Numbered from the stretch's first letter, positions 1 through 6,119 are shown. The stretch is DNA of 64,000 nucleotides from Lachnospiraceae bacterium (GCA_017938315.1 JAGBBV010000019.1:1-64000), one strand, 5' to 3'. Numbers and translations: made by a program. The notes: generated by a model not told the origin, from the sequence alone.

Positions 1-260
1 TCCGTTCCATAGCCATGATTCTGATATTCTTCCATTATATCAATAGCATGTAAATAAAAATCTTTTATTCCATTTGGCTTAACCAATACATATCCAAATG
101 CAAAACCAACTATAATGTCATTTTCTTTAGCAATATAACCATAGGTATTCTTCTCCTCCAAAAATGTATTAAGAATAACCTCATCATATTTGGTATTATC
201 ATCATCTACAAAAAATTTCATCAACTCAATATCTTTCTTTTCCAACAATTTGTACTCCAT
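1..260 (-). CDS. GNAT-family N-acetyltransferase (C-terminus cut by window edge)
   Basis: An open frame runs leftward from ATG at 258-260 off the window, giving 86 residues. The protein begins MEYKLLEKKDIELMKFF. It then shows the GNAT pattern: a strand pair around GYIAKENDIIVGFAFGYVL, followed by YLHAIDI and EEYQNHGYGT, which matches the acetyl-CoA pyrophosphate-binding loop (Q/RxxGxG/A-like). The start is supported by GAGG about 6 bases upstream. Such proteins transfer acetyl groups to small amines, and some relatives modify aminoglycosides, but the substrate cannot be read from this fragment. It lies just outside the tRNA-Gly fragment at 300-320, so it may belong to older chromosome or to a neighbouring insertion. 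Confidence 0.7.
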   Translation of the reverse strand, partial: MEYKLLEKKDIELMKFFVDDDNTKYDEVILNTFLEEKNTYGYIAKENDIIVGFAFGYVLVKPNGIKDFYLHAIDIMEEYQNHGYGT

Positions 261-299
261 AACATACCTCGCCAAATTCAACGTTTCCATACTTTTTCA

Positions 300-320
300 A
301 GAGCGCGAGACGGGACTCGA
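300..320 (-). repeat. 21-bp copy of the tRNA-Gly 3' end (att-like scar)
   Basis: Positions 300-320 are identical, and in the same orientation, to 3159-3179, the 3' end of the intact tRNA-Gly gene plus two following bases. The rest of the tRNA is absent. A lone 3' tRNA end lying on the 3' side of an intact copy is the classic footprint of site-specific integration into a tRNA gene. No integrase is visible in the window, so this is inferred from the repeat alone. Confidence 0.7.
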
Positions 321-351
321 TTTTTTTCAGAGCCTTGAAACCCGCTAAAAT

Positions 352-398
352 CAAGGAGGAAAGCACTCTATCCACTGCTTGTCCCCAAAACTGTCCCC
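352..398. repeat. 47-bp direct repeat, copy 1
   Basis: This 47-bp sequence is repeated at 1151-1197 with a single mismatch at its seventh base. Within it TGTCCCC occurs twice, 12 bp apart. The copy lies immediately 3' of the nuclease gene (which ends at 410) and 5' of nothing else but the tRNA scar. Homology appears to fade gradually over about 25 bp on the low-coordinate side. Confidence 0.85.
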
Positions 399-409
399 AG
401 TTCTTACTT

Positions 410-973
410 TTACTTATTAATTAACAATTTGCTCAATTCTTCTTTTGCATTATCTTTACTAAAATCTATTTGTCCATGAAATATTCTAAATAATGTATAT
501 CCATTTTTATATGCCGTTATATCTCTTATACTATCATATAATGCTCTCTTTTCATCCCTTAACGGATCCACCTTCTTATTCATTTTAGCATTAATTTGCA
601 TACACAATTCTTTCCAGTATTTTTTATCATAATGTAAGCAAATTTCTTTAGAATATCCTTGCAACGCCAAATATCTTTGTTTGGTAAAATGCTGCCTCTC
701 ATCATACTCAATAATAATCTTTTGTTTCTCACTAACAAAATCAAACGGTAAAAAGCTTCTCCTTATAGGTACAAACTCCATATGCTTCACTGAACTTATA
801 TTATTAATTATGTTTCTCAAATCATTAGTATCGTATAGTGATGTACACCACTCATATTTCTTTTCTCTTTCAATATCCCCATAAAGGTCTATCAAAAGTA
901 AATATAGTTGCTCTTTGCAAAATTTTCTATCTAGTTTTCTCATTCTTTGAATATAATAATTCTGTACTTCCAT
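410..973 (-). CDS. Putative PD-(D/E)XK / Vsr-like endonuclease-fold protein
   Basis: A 187-residue protein of unknown role. Residues about 75-95 read PFDFVSEKQKIIIEYDERQH, resembling the D...ExD/H core of Vsr-like and DUF559-type restriction-endonuclease folds (D78, E89, D91, H95). A following RDEKRALYDSIRDITAYKNGYTLFRI stretch (about 139-164) fits the usual helix that recruits the next strand in that fold. The N-terminal 70 residues are unrecognised and Lys/Arg-rich. The start is supported by AGAGG upstream of ATG at 971-973. The gene is AT-rich and sits between two copies of a 47-bp repeat inside a tRNA-bounded patch, so horizontal acquisition is likely. A repair, restriction or defence function is only inferred. 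Confidence 0.55.
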   Translation of the reverse strand: MEVQNYYIQRMRKLDRKFCKEQLYLLLIDLYGDIEREKKYEWCTSLYDTNDLRNIINNISSVKHMEFVPIRRSFLPFDFVSEKQKIIIEYDERQHFTKQRYLALQGYSKEICLHYDKKYWKELCMQINAKMNKKVDPLRDEKRALYDSIRDITAYKNGYTLFRIFHGQIDFSKDNAKEELSKLLINK

Positions 974-1150
974 TTTATCTATCCTCTAAACGAAATTCTC
1001 CTAAATTTTAAAACAATATTCTTCATTTTATATATTCTAGTATATAACTCAGAATCCGTTCTCAATATAATATTCTTAAGTCTTAATAATCACCTCTTTA
1101 ATTGGGTCATCTAACTCAACTTCAGGCAAGTGCCAAAAACCTGAAAAATA

Positions 1151-1197
1151 CAAGGAAGAAAGCACTCTATCCACTGCTTGTCCCCAAAACTGTCCCC
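1151..1197. repeat. 47-bp direct repeat, copy 2
   Basis: Second copy of the repeat at 352-398 (46 of 47 bases identical), placed just 3' of the AlbA_2 regulator gene ending at 1230. The two copies lie 799 bp apart and bracket the nuclease gene, giving a gene-repeat, gene-repeat arrangement. Confidence 0.85.
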
Positions 1198-1229
1198 GAT
1201 TGTAGACTGTTATCTGACTTTTAAGAAAA

Positions 1230-2759
1230 TTACAATCTGATTCTATACACAGAATTATTCGTATTTCCTACTGCTTCTACATAACCTGTTCCAACTAACA
1301 TTTTCAAATATCTTCTTGCGGTTGCAGGTGATTTTCCACTAATCATTTCTGCGTCCTTGGGTGTTATTTCACCGTTTTCTTCAATAAATCTGATTATCTT
1401 TTCTACTTTGTAAAAGTCACTTAGTTTTAAAACTTCGCTCAAAACTTCGCTCAAACTTCGCTCATTTTTCTTAGAAACTTCGTTCAAACTTCGTTCACCA
1501 GTTTTCTTCAAAAAACCTTCATGTATAAATAACCGTGTTATAAAATAACTTCTATCATCGTCTGTCTCAAATTCCGGCTTAGGTGAGCCATTTGCTTCCA
1601 ACGCATCCAGAATTTTCTTAAAACCGGTATTCCTTCCTTCTGTTAAATGTAATTCCTTTAAGAAGTCTCCAATTCGACGATTTCTGTAACGACGGTTTGA
1701 AACCCTATAGCTCTTTAAACCTTCGATCGTTACCGAACGGTCCGGTCCCGGGAAACTAACAATTTCAATTCTGTCGTTTTCCACACGAACTTCAATCGGC
1801 TCACGCTCATCATAAGCGCGATGATAAACCGCATTGGATAACGCTTCCTCTACAGCTGCATAAGGAAAATTAAAGAAACGATCTGCTTCCGCTCTGTCAG
1901 GATGCTTTACTACCTTCTCTGTAATAATAACATTGCGAATATACTGCAAGGCATCACGAAGCTGTTGCTGAATCGGTCCTTTAAAAGTCTTTTCAATAAT
2001 ATCATTACCACCTAATCCACTCGGAAACTGGACTACATCAATCTGTGTGTATGGGAAGAACTTGTCCGGTTCCATACTAAAGAACATCAAGCCAACATTT
2101 TTCGGCTTTGTATATTCTGGAAGATTGCTGATGATATTCATATCGCGACACACCTCAACAAAATCACCGGTCCTTGCTTTTTCATACAGAGAACTATTGA
2201 CCTCTTTTAAATAATTTTGTATAAGAGTAATATTCAAATCAGACATTTCCGCCTGATGATTTACGCGATCGTCAAACGGAACCCTATTTGCCAGACTAAA
2301 CAAATCCTTTTCTTCATCATCCGACGGTTCCACCGTATTGGACGCCTTGCGAATGTAGTGAATGCGCTCCTTATTGTCCTTTGCCATAGTCTTCGGCGAT
2401 GAATAGGGTCTGCTATCACCACCCGGGCACCAAAGAATAATAAATTTCTTATCCTGATAAGTCGCAATATCTATTATAGGTGTATATGCCGGTCTGATAA
2501 GCTTGCACTTCGCAAAAATATCCTTCTGATATGCATCAAGTTTATCCAACGGAATACCTTGTAACGGATATATCGGACGTCCATTATTCTCTCTAACACC
2601 TATCACGATATAGCCGCCGCCCCAGTTATCCAAATCATTGGCAAATGCGCAAATAGTTTTCAAGGAAGTGGCCGGATCCCAAGTTTCTTTAAATTCAATT
2701 CTTGCCCATTCAACTACATCACCTGATAATAATGTTTTTATGTTTGTTGGTATTGCCAT
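1230..2759 (-). CDS. AlbA_2 (Schlafen-type) domain protein with GHKL-like ATPase region and winged helix
   Basis: A 509-residue protein of the RecG-like/putative transcriptional regulator family. Residues about 14-140 form the AlbA_2 domain (ARIEFKE near 19-25, then FANDLDNWGGGYIVIGV near 39-55). Residues about 300-345 carry EEALSNAVYHR and SFPGP, the HATPase_c_4 pattern. About 446-509 is a winged helix ending in SPATARRYLKMLVGTGYVE. Between them is a short repeated RSLNEV/RSLSEV/LSEV linker. I chose ATG at 2757-2759 because AAGGAAGGG lies just upstream; the longer TTG start overlaps that site. Family members are often autoregulators or accessory-island genes. Its promoter spans an inverted repeat, suggesting self-control. 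The true ligand and targets are unknown. Confidence 0.75.
   Translation of the reverse strand: MAIPTNIKTLLSGDVVEWARIEFKETWDPATSLKTICAFANDLDNWGGGYIVIGVRENNGRPIYPLQGIPLDKLDAYQKDIFAKCKLIRPAYTPIIDIATYQDKKFIILWCPGGDSRPYSSPKTMAKDNKERIHYIRKASNTVEPSDDEEKDLFSLANRVPFDDRVNHQAEMSDLNITLIQNYLKEVNSSLYEKARTGDFVEVCRDMNIISNLPEYTKPKNVGLMFFSMEPDKFFPYTQIDVVQFPSGLGGNDIIEKTFKGPIQQQLRDALQYIRNVIITEKVVKHPDRAEADRFFNFPYAAVEEALSNAVYHRAYDEREPIEVRVENDRIEIVSFPGPDRSVTIEGLKSYRVSNRRYRNRRIGDFLKELHLTEGRNTGFKKILDALEANGSPKPEFETDDDRSYFITRLFIHEGFLKKTGERSLNEVSKKNERSLSEVLSEVLKLSDFYKVEKIIRFIEENGEITPKDAEMISGKSPATARRYLKMLVGTGYVEAVGNTNNSVYRIRL
1436..1500. repeat. Short in-frame repeats in the AlbA_2 protein linker
   Basis: Five near-copies of AACTTCGCTCA/AACTTCGTTCA occur in about 65 bp. 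On the coding strand they give alternating RSLNEV, RSLSEV and LSEV units between the ATPase region and the winged helix. Simple in-frame repeats at this place can change length by slippage and vary the linker. Confidence 0.75.
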
Positions 2760-2825
2760 GATTACCCTTCCTTTCCCCAATTCATTTTACGCATATAACC
2801 CTAAAATATCTCTCGATAATATATT

Positions 2826-2854
2826 ATTATATCATACTGTTGGTATGTTTTCAC
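2826..2854 (-). promoter_or_regulatory. Promoter of the AlbA_2 gene with operator-like inverted repeat
   Basis: On the minus strand a TATAAT -10 (2826-2831) lies 17 bases from a weak -35 GTGAAA (2849-2854). A perfect inverted repeat CATAC-5-GTATG (2833-2847) fills the spacer, a position where a bound regulator would block RNA polymerase. Confidence 0.5.
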
Positions 2855-2978
2855 ATATTTCAAAATATTATATCAGTTTTAAGGGAATCAAGAAAAAAGA
2901 AGAATCAGAAAAAGGTTGCATAGATTTAGAGGATACTGTATAAGATGCATTCACTTGTTTTTTACTGAACGTATAAAA

Positions 2979-3006
2979 ACACCGCAAACCCTAAGATTTG
3001 CGGTGT
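2979..3006 (-). terminator. Rho-independent terminator
   Basis: A 10-bp perfect stem (ACACCGCAAA/TTTGCGGTGT) with an 8-base loop is followed on the minus strand by a T-rich tail. It sits just beyond the tRNA 3'-end fragment at 3012-3026, so it may be the original terminator of the tRNA-Gly gene, displaced by an insertion. Confidence 0.75.
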
Positions 3007-3011
3007 CTCCA

Positions 3012-3026
3012 GAGAGCGCGAGACGG
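3012..3026 (-). repeat. 15-bp copy of the tRNA-Gly 3' end
   Basis: Identical to 3158-3172 in the same orientation, 146 bp downstream of the intact tRNA 3' end. Together with the copy at 300-320 it makes three copies of the acceptor-side sequence. Confidence 0.7.
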
Positions 3027-3110
3027 CGCATGAGGTCCGGTGGACTTCAGCTTTGCGCCGACCGGAGCGGAGCGGAGACCTCGAACCTTCGAGCCCCGGC
3101 GGGGCTCGAA
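3027..3110. other. GC-rich structured segment downstream of tRNA-Gly
   Basis: An 84-bp block far richer in G and C than its surroundings. It contains a perfect hairpin at 3088-3110 (10-bp stem TTCGAGCCCC, 3-base loop) and further complementary pairs (GAGGTC with GACCTC, CCGGT with ACCGG, GGCGCA with TGCGCC). It has no open frame with a start and ribosome site. It could be a small palindromic mobile repeat or a structured RNA; the identity is unknown. Confidence 0.5.
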
Positions 3111-3111
3111 T

Positions 3112-3152
3112 AAAACAAAAAAGGATATCCTATCGGATATCCTTTTTGTTTT
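3112..3152 (-). terminator. tRNA-Gly terminator
   Basis: GGATATCC arms around a TATC loop (3123-3142), extended by A/T tracts on both sides, giving a strong stem with a T run on the minus strand immediately after the tRNA gene. Confidence 0.8.
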
Positions 3153-3160
3153 AACTTGAG

Positions 3161-3233
3161 AGCGCGAGACGGGACTCGAACCCGCGGCCCCGACCTTGGC
3201 AAGGTCGTGCTCCACCAACTGAGCCACTCGCGC
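3161..3233 (-). tRNA. tRNA-Gly (anticodon GCC)
   Basis: The minus strand folds as a full cloverleaf. The acceptor GCGCGAG pairs with CTCGCGC and U is the discriminator. The anticodon arm CGACC-TTGCCAA-GGTCG carries GCC, and the T arm contains GGTTCGAGTCC. CCA is not encoded; CTC follows. A TTGACA-17-TATGAT promoter lies upstream (3267-3295) and a terminator follows at 3112-3152. Fragments of its 3' end recur at 3012-3026 and 300-320. Confidence 0.95.
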
Positions 3234-3266
3234 ATATTGCTTATCCGTACCTCACGGACAAGTAAT

Positions 3267-3295
3267 ATCATACAATATGAGTTGTTCTTTGTCAA
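3267..3295 (-). promoter_or_regulatory. tRNA-Gly promoter
   Basis: On the minus strand TTGACA (3290-3295), a 17-base spacer, and TATGAT (3267-3272): a near-consensus housekeeping promoter about 34 bases before the tRNA 5' end. Confidence 0.8.
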
Positions 3296-3378
3296 TAAAA
3301 AATTTAAACTTTTTTGAAAATTTTTATTTCGTTATTTTTGTTGCGTTTTTATATAAACCATCGCAACATTTTCGCACA

Positions 3379-4728
3379 CTATTCCTGCACTTTATCTTTA
3401 TACTTTACACGATAAATCCTGCGGAGAGATTCATTAATTCTCTCTTCGGAAAGGGTACCGTTATTAACTGCCTCAAGCACACCGTTATATGCAGTTTCAA
3501 AATCCTCCGGCATCAGTATCACATCCGCACCTGCCTGCAACGCTTTAATTGCTGCCTCGTCTGAGGTATAATAATCTGTAATAGCGGCCATATTCATGGC
3601 ATCTGTTACAATAACACCTTCAAATCCAAGCTGTCCTCTAAGAATCTCCGTAACCATTTTATCAGAAACGGAACTGGGTGTATTATCCCCTGTAATATTC
3701 GGAACTGACAAATGGCTTACCATCACAAACTCTGCTCCGGCATCAATACCTGACTGGAAAGACAAAAAGTCTGTTGTCTCATAATCTTCCAGTGTCTTTT
3801 CCGTACTTGCCATTCCGGCATGGGTATCCTCATTACTGCTTCCAAGTCCCGGGAAATGCTTCAGGCAAACGCTCACGCCACCCTCCTGCATTCCTTCTAC
3901 ACTTGCCGCCACCATAGTTGCCGTTTCACCGGCATTATTTCCAAAAGATCTGTCACCGATGGTTTCATTGCCGTCCATAGCCACATCTGCTACCGGTGCA
4001 AAGTTCAAATTAAAACCATATCCGGTCAAGTATCCGGCAATGGTATTTCCTGCTTCTTTTGCCTTGGCAGTATCTTTTGTGTCACCAATCTCTTTCATGG
4101 TTCCTACATTGTCTGCAAGACCGGCTTTGGCAATTCTGCTTACACTTCCGCCTTCTTCATCTACGCTAAGAAAAAGCGGATACTTGCTGTAACTTTTGGT
4201 ATTTGAAATCATTTCCGTAAGCTGATCCTTGGATTTCATATTCTGTTCAAAATAAATCAGACCACCCACTGCATATTGACCCAGTTTTTCTTTGGTGGCA
4301 TCACCTGCCCTTACCGCCACATCGGTATCTGTAAGTGCTTCCGGTGTAATAATAAACAAGCCTGCCACTTTATCTTCTAACGGCATCTCCTCGATACAGG
4401 CATCCACAATTTCATCCAAGTAGCTCTTTTCTTCTTCTACCACGGGTTCTGTGGTAGGTTCCGGTGCTTCTATCACTACCGGTTCCTCTGTTTCCTGCAA
4501 TTCTTCCAGCTGTGCCTGCAGCTCCTGGGCATGCTTTTTATCGTTCACAGCAGTAATTAACCGTGATGCACCGAATGCAGCTCCCACAAGAATACCAACA
4601 ACAAGTATCCCTGTTACAATATATGCAATCACCTGATTTTTCACACGGCGTTTATGTCTAAGTTCCCTTTTTAATTCCTCTTCATCATATTCTTCTTCAA
4701 TCATTGACCTTTTTGTATTTTCTGCCAT
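3379..4728 (-). CDS. nagZ: Membrane-anchored GH3 beta-N-acetylhexosaminidase-like protein
   Basis: A 448-residue GH3 enzyme, the family that removes GlcNAc from peptidoglycan fragments. The N-terminus is cytosolic, acidic then basic, followed by one membrane segment (about 34-58) and an extracellular Glu/Pro/Thr linker (about 65-100). The catalytic domain follows. It has VDEEGGSVSR near 189-198, KHFPGLGSSNEDTH near 290-303 (the NagZ-type His loop) and VTDAMNM near 375-381 with the Asp nucleophile. I chose ATG at 4726-4728 because AGGAGG lies 10 bases upstream; the longer start lacks a ribosome site. There is no lipobox, so this is a signal-anchor form. A role in cell-wall turnover outside the membrane is inferred from topology. 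Confidence 0.85.
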   Translation of the reverse strand: MAENTKRSMIEEEYDEEELKRELRHKRRVKNQVIAYIVTGILVVGILVGAAFGASRLITAVNDKKHAQELQAQLEELQETEEPVVIEAPEPTTEPVVEEEKSYLDEIVDACIEEMPLEDKVAGLFIITPEALTDTDVAVRAGDATKEKLGQYAVGGLIYFEQNMKSKDQLTEMISNTKSYSKYPLFLSVDEEGGSVSRIAKAGLADNVGTMKEIGDTKDTAKAKEAGNTIAGYLTGYGFNLNFAPVADVAMDGNETIGDRSFGNNAGETATMVAASVEGMQEGGVSVCLKHFPGLGSSNEDTHAGMASTEKTLEDYETTDFLSFQSGIDAGAEFVMVSHLSVPNITGDNTPSSVSDKMVTEILRGQLGFEGVIVTDAMNMAAITDYYTSDEAAIKALQAGADVILMPEDFETAYNGVLEAVNNGTLSEERINESLRRIYRVKYKDKVQE

Positions 4729-4775
4729 AACCGGCGTTCCTCCTAAACCAATGCTGTCTTTCATTTATCTTTTAT

Positions 4776-4804
4776 ATCATACCTTATTTATCATATAATT
4801 TCCA
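4776..4804 (-). promoter_or_regulatory. Possible nagZ promoter
   Basis: Minus strand TGGAAA (4799-4804), 17-base spacer, TATGAT (4776-4781), about 45 bases before the chosen nagZ start. The -35 matches consensus at 4 of 6. Confidence 0.4.
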
Positions 4805-4851
4805 TAAAAAATACATCTTTTTTCAAAAGCCGCCACTTTACAGCAATGGGA

Positions 4852-4886
4852 AAGCGGGCATCAATCTTTTTGATTAACACCCGCTT
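4852..4886 (-). terminator. Hairpin, possible weak terminator of the candidate ncRNA
   Basis: Stem AAGCGGG/CCCGCTT extended by AATC/GATT with internal mismatches. On the minus strand only a short TTTCCCATT follows, so termination would be inefficient. Confidence 0.4.
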
Positions 4887-5172
4887 CTAAACTATACTAT
4901 CCAATGGCTCTACCTCTTTTCCTAGTTTTTTAATATTCAGTTGTTTTTTCTCTTTCGTACTTTTCTCATTTTTCTTTTGTACCAAATGTACTGTAACGGC
5001 TTAAGTCTTTTGTGCTTCGCTACTTTTTCTTTTGAACTTATACGAATTGAGATTCGCTTCTTTGGTACTTAACTCTTTTGTACTTTAAAAGCAACTGTCA
5101 CATGAATCTTACGTTTTCGGTGGTCCGTACCTTCCTTTCCTTAAGATTTATCTATGTGAATTCCTTATCTAT
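4852..5172 (-). ncRNA. Candidate non-coding RNA with repeated AAGTACNAAAGA motif
   Basis: A perfect TTGACA-17-TATAAT promoter at 5179-5207 reads leftward into about 320 bases without a plausible ORF: no start codon follows the purine-rich GGAAAGGAAGG segment, and every frame is interrupted. On the transcript strand AAGTACNAAAGA-like units occur six times, at plus coordinates 5074-5085, 5059-5070, 5028-5039, 5006-5017, 4973-4983 and 4951-4962. The 3' limit is set at the hairpin 4852-4886, which has a weak T tail, so the end is uncertain. I do not recognise a known RNA family. Alternatives are a long nagZ leader, a decayed gene, or a cluster of protein-binding sites. Confidence 0.45.
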
Positions 5173-5178
5173 GAGTTT

Positions 5179-5207
5179 ATTATAGCCAAGCCTTTTTAAT
5201 TTGTCAA
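5179..5207 (-). promoter_or_regulatory. Consensus housekeeping promoter
   Basis: Minus strand TTGACA (5202-5207), exactly 17 bases, TATAAT (5179-5184): a perfect match to the sigma-70/sigma-A consensus. No protein gene lies just downstream, which is the main reason to propose an RNA here. Confidence 0.75.
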
Positions 5208-5303
5208 CACATTTTTCTAAAAAAGTTTATATTTTTTCATTTTTAATTCATGTTTTAACATTTTATCTGTCTAATTTTTGAAATATTTCAAATTTATACC
5301 ATT

Positions 5304-5320
5304 TTTGACACAATTCGACA
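5304..5320 (-). promoter_or_regulatory. Tandem Spo0A-box-like sites
   Basis: The minus strand reads TGTCGAA-TTG-TGTCAAA: one perfect and one single-mismatch 0A box (consensus TGNCGAA) in phase at 10 bp. They lie 19 bases upstream of the LUD gene -35 and about 100 bases behind the divergent ncRNA promoter. The right-hand box also contains a TTGACA on the plus strand, so a second weak promoter is an alternative reading. Confidence 0.4.
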
Positions 5321-5339
5321 ATGATATTTTAACAATATC

Positions 5340-5368
5340 TTTACCAATAAGTAAGAATCCATTATAAT
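5340..5368 (+). promoter_or_regulatory. Promoter of the LUD-domain gene
   Basis: TTTACC (5340-5345), 17 bases, perfect TATAAT (5363-5368), about 30 bases before the gene's GGGAGG ribosome site. Confidence 0.6.
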
Positions 5369-5404
5369 AAAAACAATTCTATAACAGATGTGGGAGGTTT
5401 ACGC

Positions 5405-6040
5405 ATGACTAACAAACAACTTGCTTTTCAAAAGGCTGTTTCGACAGTAATTAAGAACTTAGAAAAACGTAACATGGAGGGGTATTTTTTTGAGGACAGC
5501 GCATCCTGCACAAAAGCCATTCTTGATATGATGGAAGAGGGCTCTGTAATCGGTTGGGGCGGCAGTGAATCCGTAAAAGAATGCGGACTGATGGATGCCA
5601 TAAAGGGTGATAAGTACACATTAATTGACAGAATGACTGCCAAATCACCGGAAGAAGCCCGTGAAATCTTTGCAAAGACAGTAATGGCCGATTATTACCT
5701 GATGAGCACCAATGCTATCACCTTTGACGGAGAACTGATTAACATTGACGGAAACGGAAACCGCGTCGCTTGTCTGATTCATGGTCCAAAGCACATTATT
5801 ATGGTAGTTGGCATGAATAAACTGGTTTCTACCGTGGAAGCCGGCTATGACAGAGTCCGCGATATTGCAACTCCTGCCAACACCACACGACTCAACAAGA
5901 ATACTCCTTGTTTCCACACAGGAAAATGCGGGGACTGCTTATCTCCCGATTGTATCTGTAACCAGATCGTTGTTACCAGAAGAAGCGGTCACGCCGGAAG
6001 AATTAAAATTTTCTTCGTTGCCGAAGAATTGGGCTATTAA
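5405..6040 (+). CDS. LUD-domain (YkgG/DUF162-type) protein
   Basis: A 211-residue LUD-fold protein related to the lactate-utilisation subunits LutB/LutC. Recognisable parts are the GSVIGWGGSESVKECGL segment (near 48-64), MSTNAITFDGELINIDGNGNRVA (near 99-121), and GPKHIIMVVGMNKLV. Near the C-terminus there is a Cys-rich stretch GKCGDCLSPDCICN followed by RRS. ATG at 5405 has GGGAGG 7 bases upstream; the in-frame GTG at 5390 overlaps that site and is rejected. It stands alone with its own promoter, no lut partners are adjacent, and possible Spo0A boxes lie upstream. Stand-alone members are common in Clostridia and their reaction is not established. Confidence 0.8.
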   Translation: MTNKQLAFQKAVSTVIKNLEKRNMEGYFFEDSASCTKAILDMMEEGSVIGWGGSESVKECGLMDAIKGDKYTLIDRMTAKSPEEAREIFAKTVMADYYLMSTNAITFDGELINIDGNGNRVACLIHGPKHIIMVVGMNKLVSTVEAGYDRVRDIATPANTTRLNKNTPCFHTGKCGDCLSPDCICNQIVVTRRSGHAGRIKIFFVAEELGY

Positions 6041-6060
6041 AACACAATTTTTTCCATAAG

Positions 6061-6093
6061 AAATGCCGGAAGCCATAGACTTCCGGCATTTTT
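6061..6093. terminator. Terminator between the LUD gene and glyA
   Basis: A perfect 12-bp stem AAATGCCGGAAG/CTTCCGGCATTT with a 7-base loop and a T run on the plus strand. It lies between convergent genes and can serve both. Confidence 0.85.
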
Positions 6094-6119
6094 ATGTATC
6101 ACTCAATTAACAAATCATA

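Larger units (their letters stand above)
2760..3160. other. Gene-free stretch: promoter/operator, two terminators, tRNA scar and GC-rich element
   Basis: No credible protein gene is present. From left to right the stretch holds the AlbA_2 gene promoter (2826-2854) with its inverted repeat, an AT-rich spacer, a terminator hairpin (2979-3006), a 15-base tRNA 3'-end copy (3012-3026), a GC-rich structured segment (3027-3110) and the tRNA-Gly terminator (3112-3152). Reading frames across 2991-3295 are translations of the tRNA and its hairpins. Confidence 0.7.
4729..5404. other. Long intergenic region between nagZ and the LUD gene
   Basis: About 680 bases with no convincing protein gene. It holds a probable nagZ promoter (4776-4804), a hairpin (4852-4886), six degenerate copies of an 11-12 base motif (4951-5085), a consensus promoter firing leftward (5179-5207), a pair of Spo0A-box-like sequences (5304-5320) and the promoter of the LUD gene (5340-5368). 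Confidence 0.6.

Noticed and set aside
352-398. CRISPR-like repeat
   Set aside because: Only two copies 799 bp apart with a gene between them; no spacer array.
2991-3295. Overlapping reading frames of 78 and 82 codons across the tRNA-Gly region
   Set aside because: They are translations of the tRNA gene, its terminator and the GC-rich hairpins; no ribosome site supports them.
4880-5130. Possible short genes on the transcript strand of the candidate ncRNA
   Set aside because: Frames are broken (for example a stop within AAGACTTAAGCC) and the only purine-rich site is not followed by a start codon at proper distance.
5390-5404. GTG start for the LUD gene
   Set aside because: The GTG overlaps the GGGAGG ribosome site, whereas ATG at 5405 is ideally spaced.
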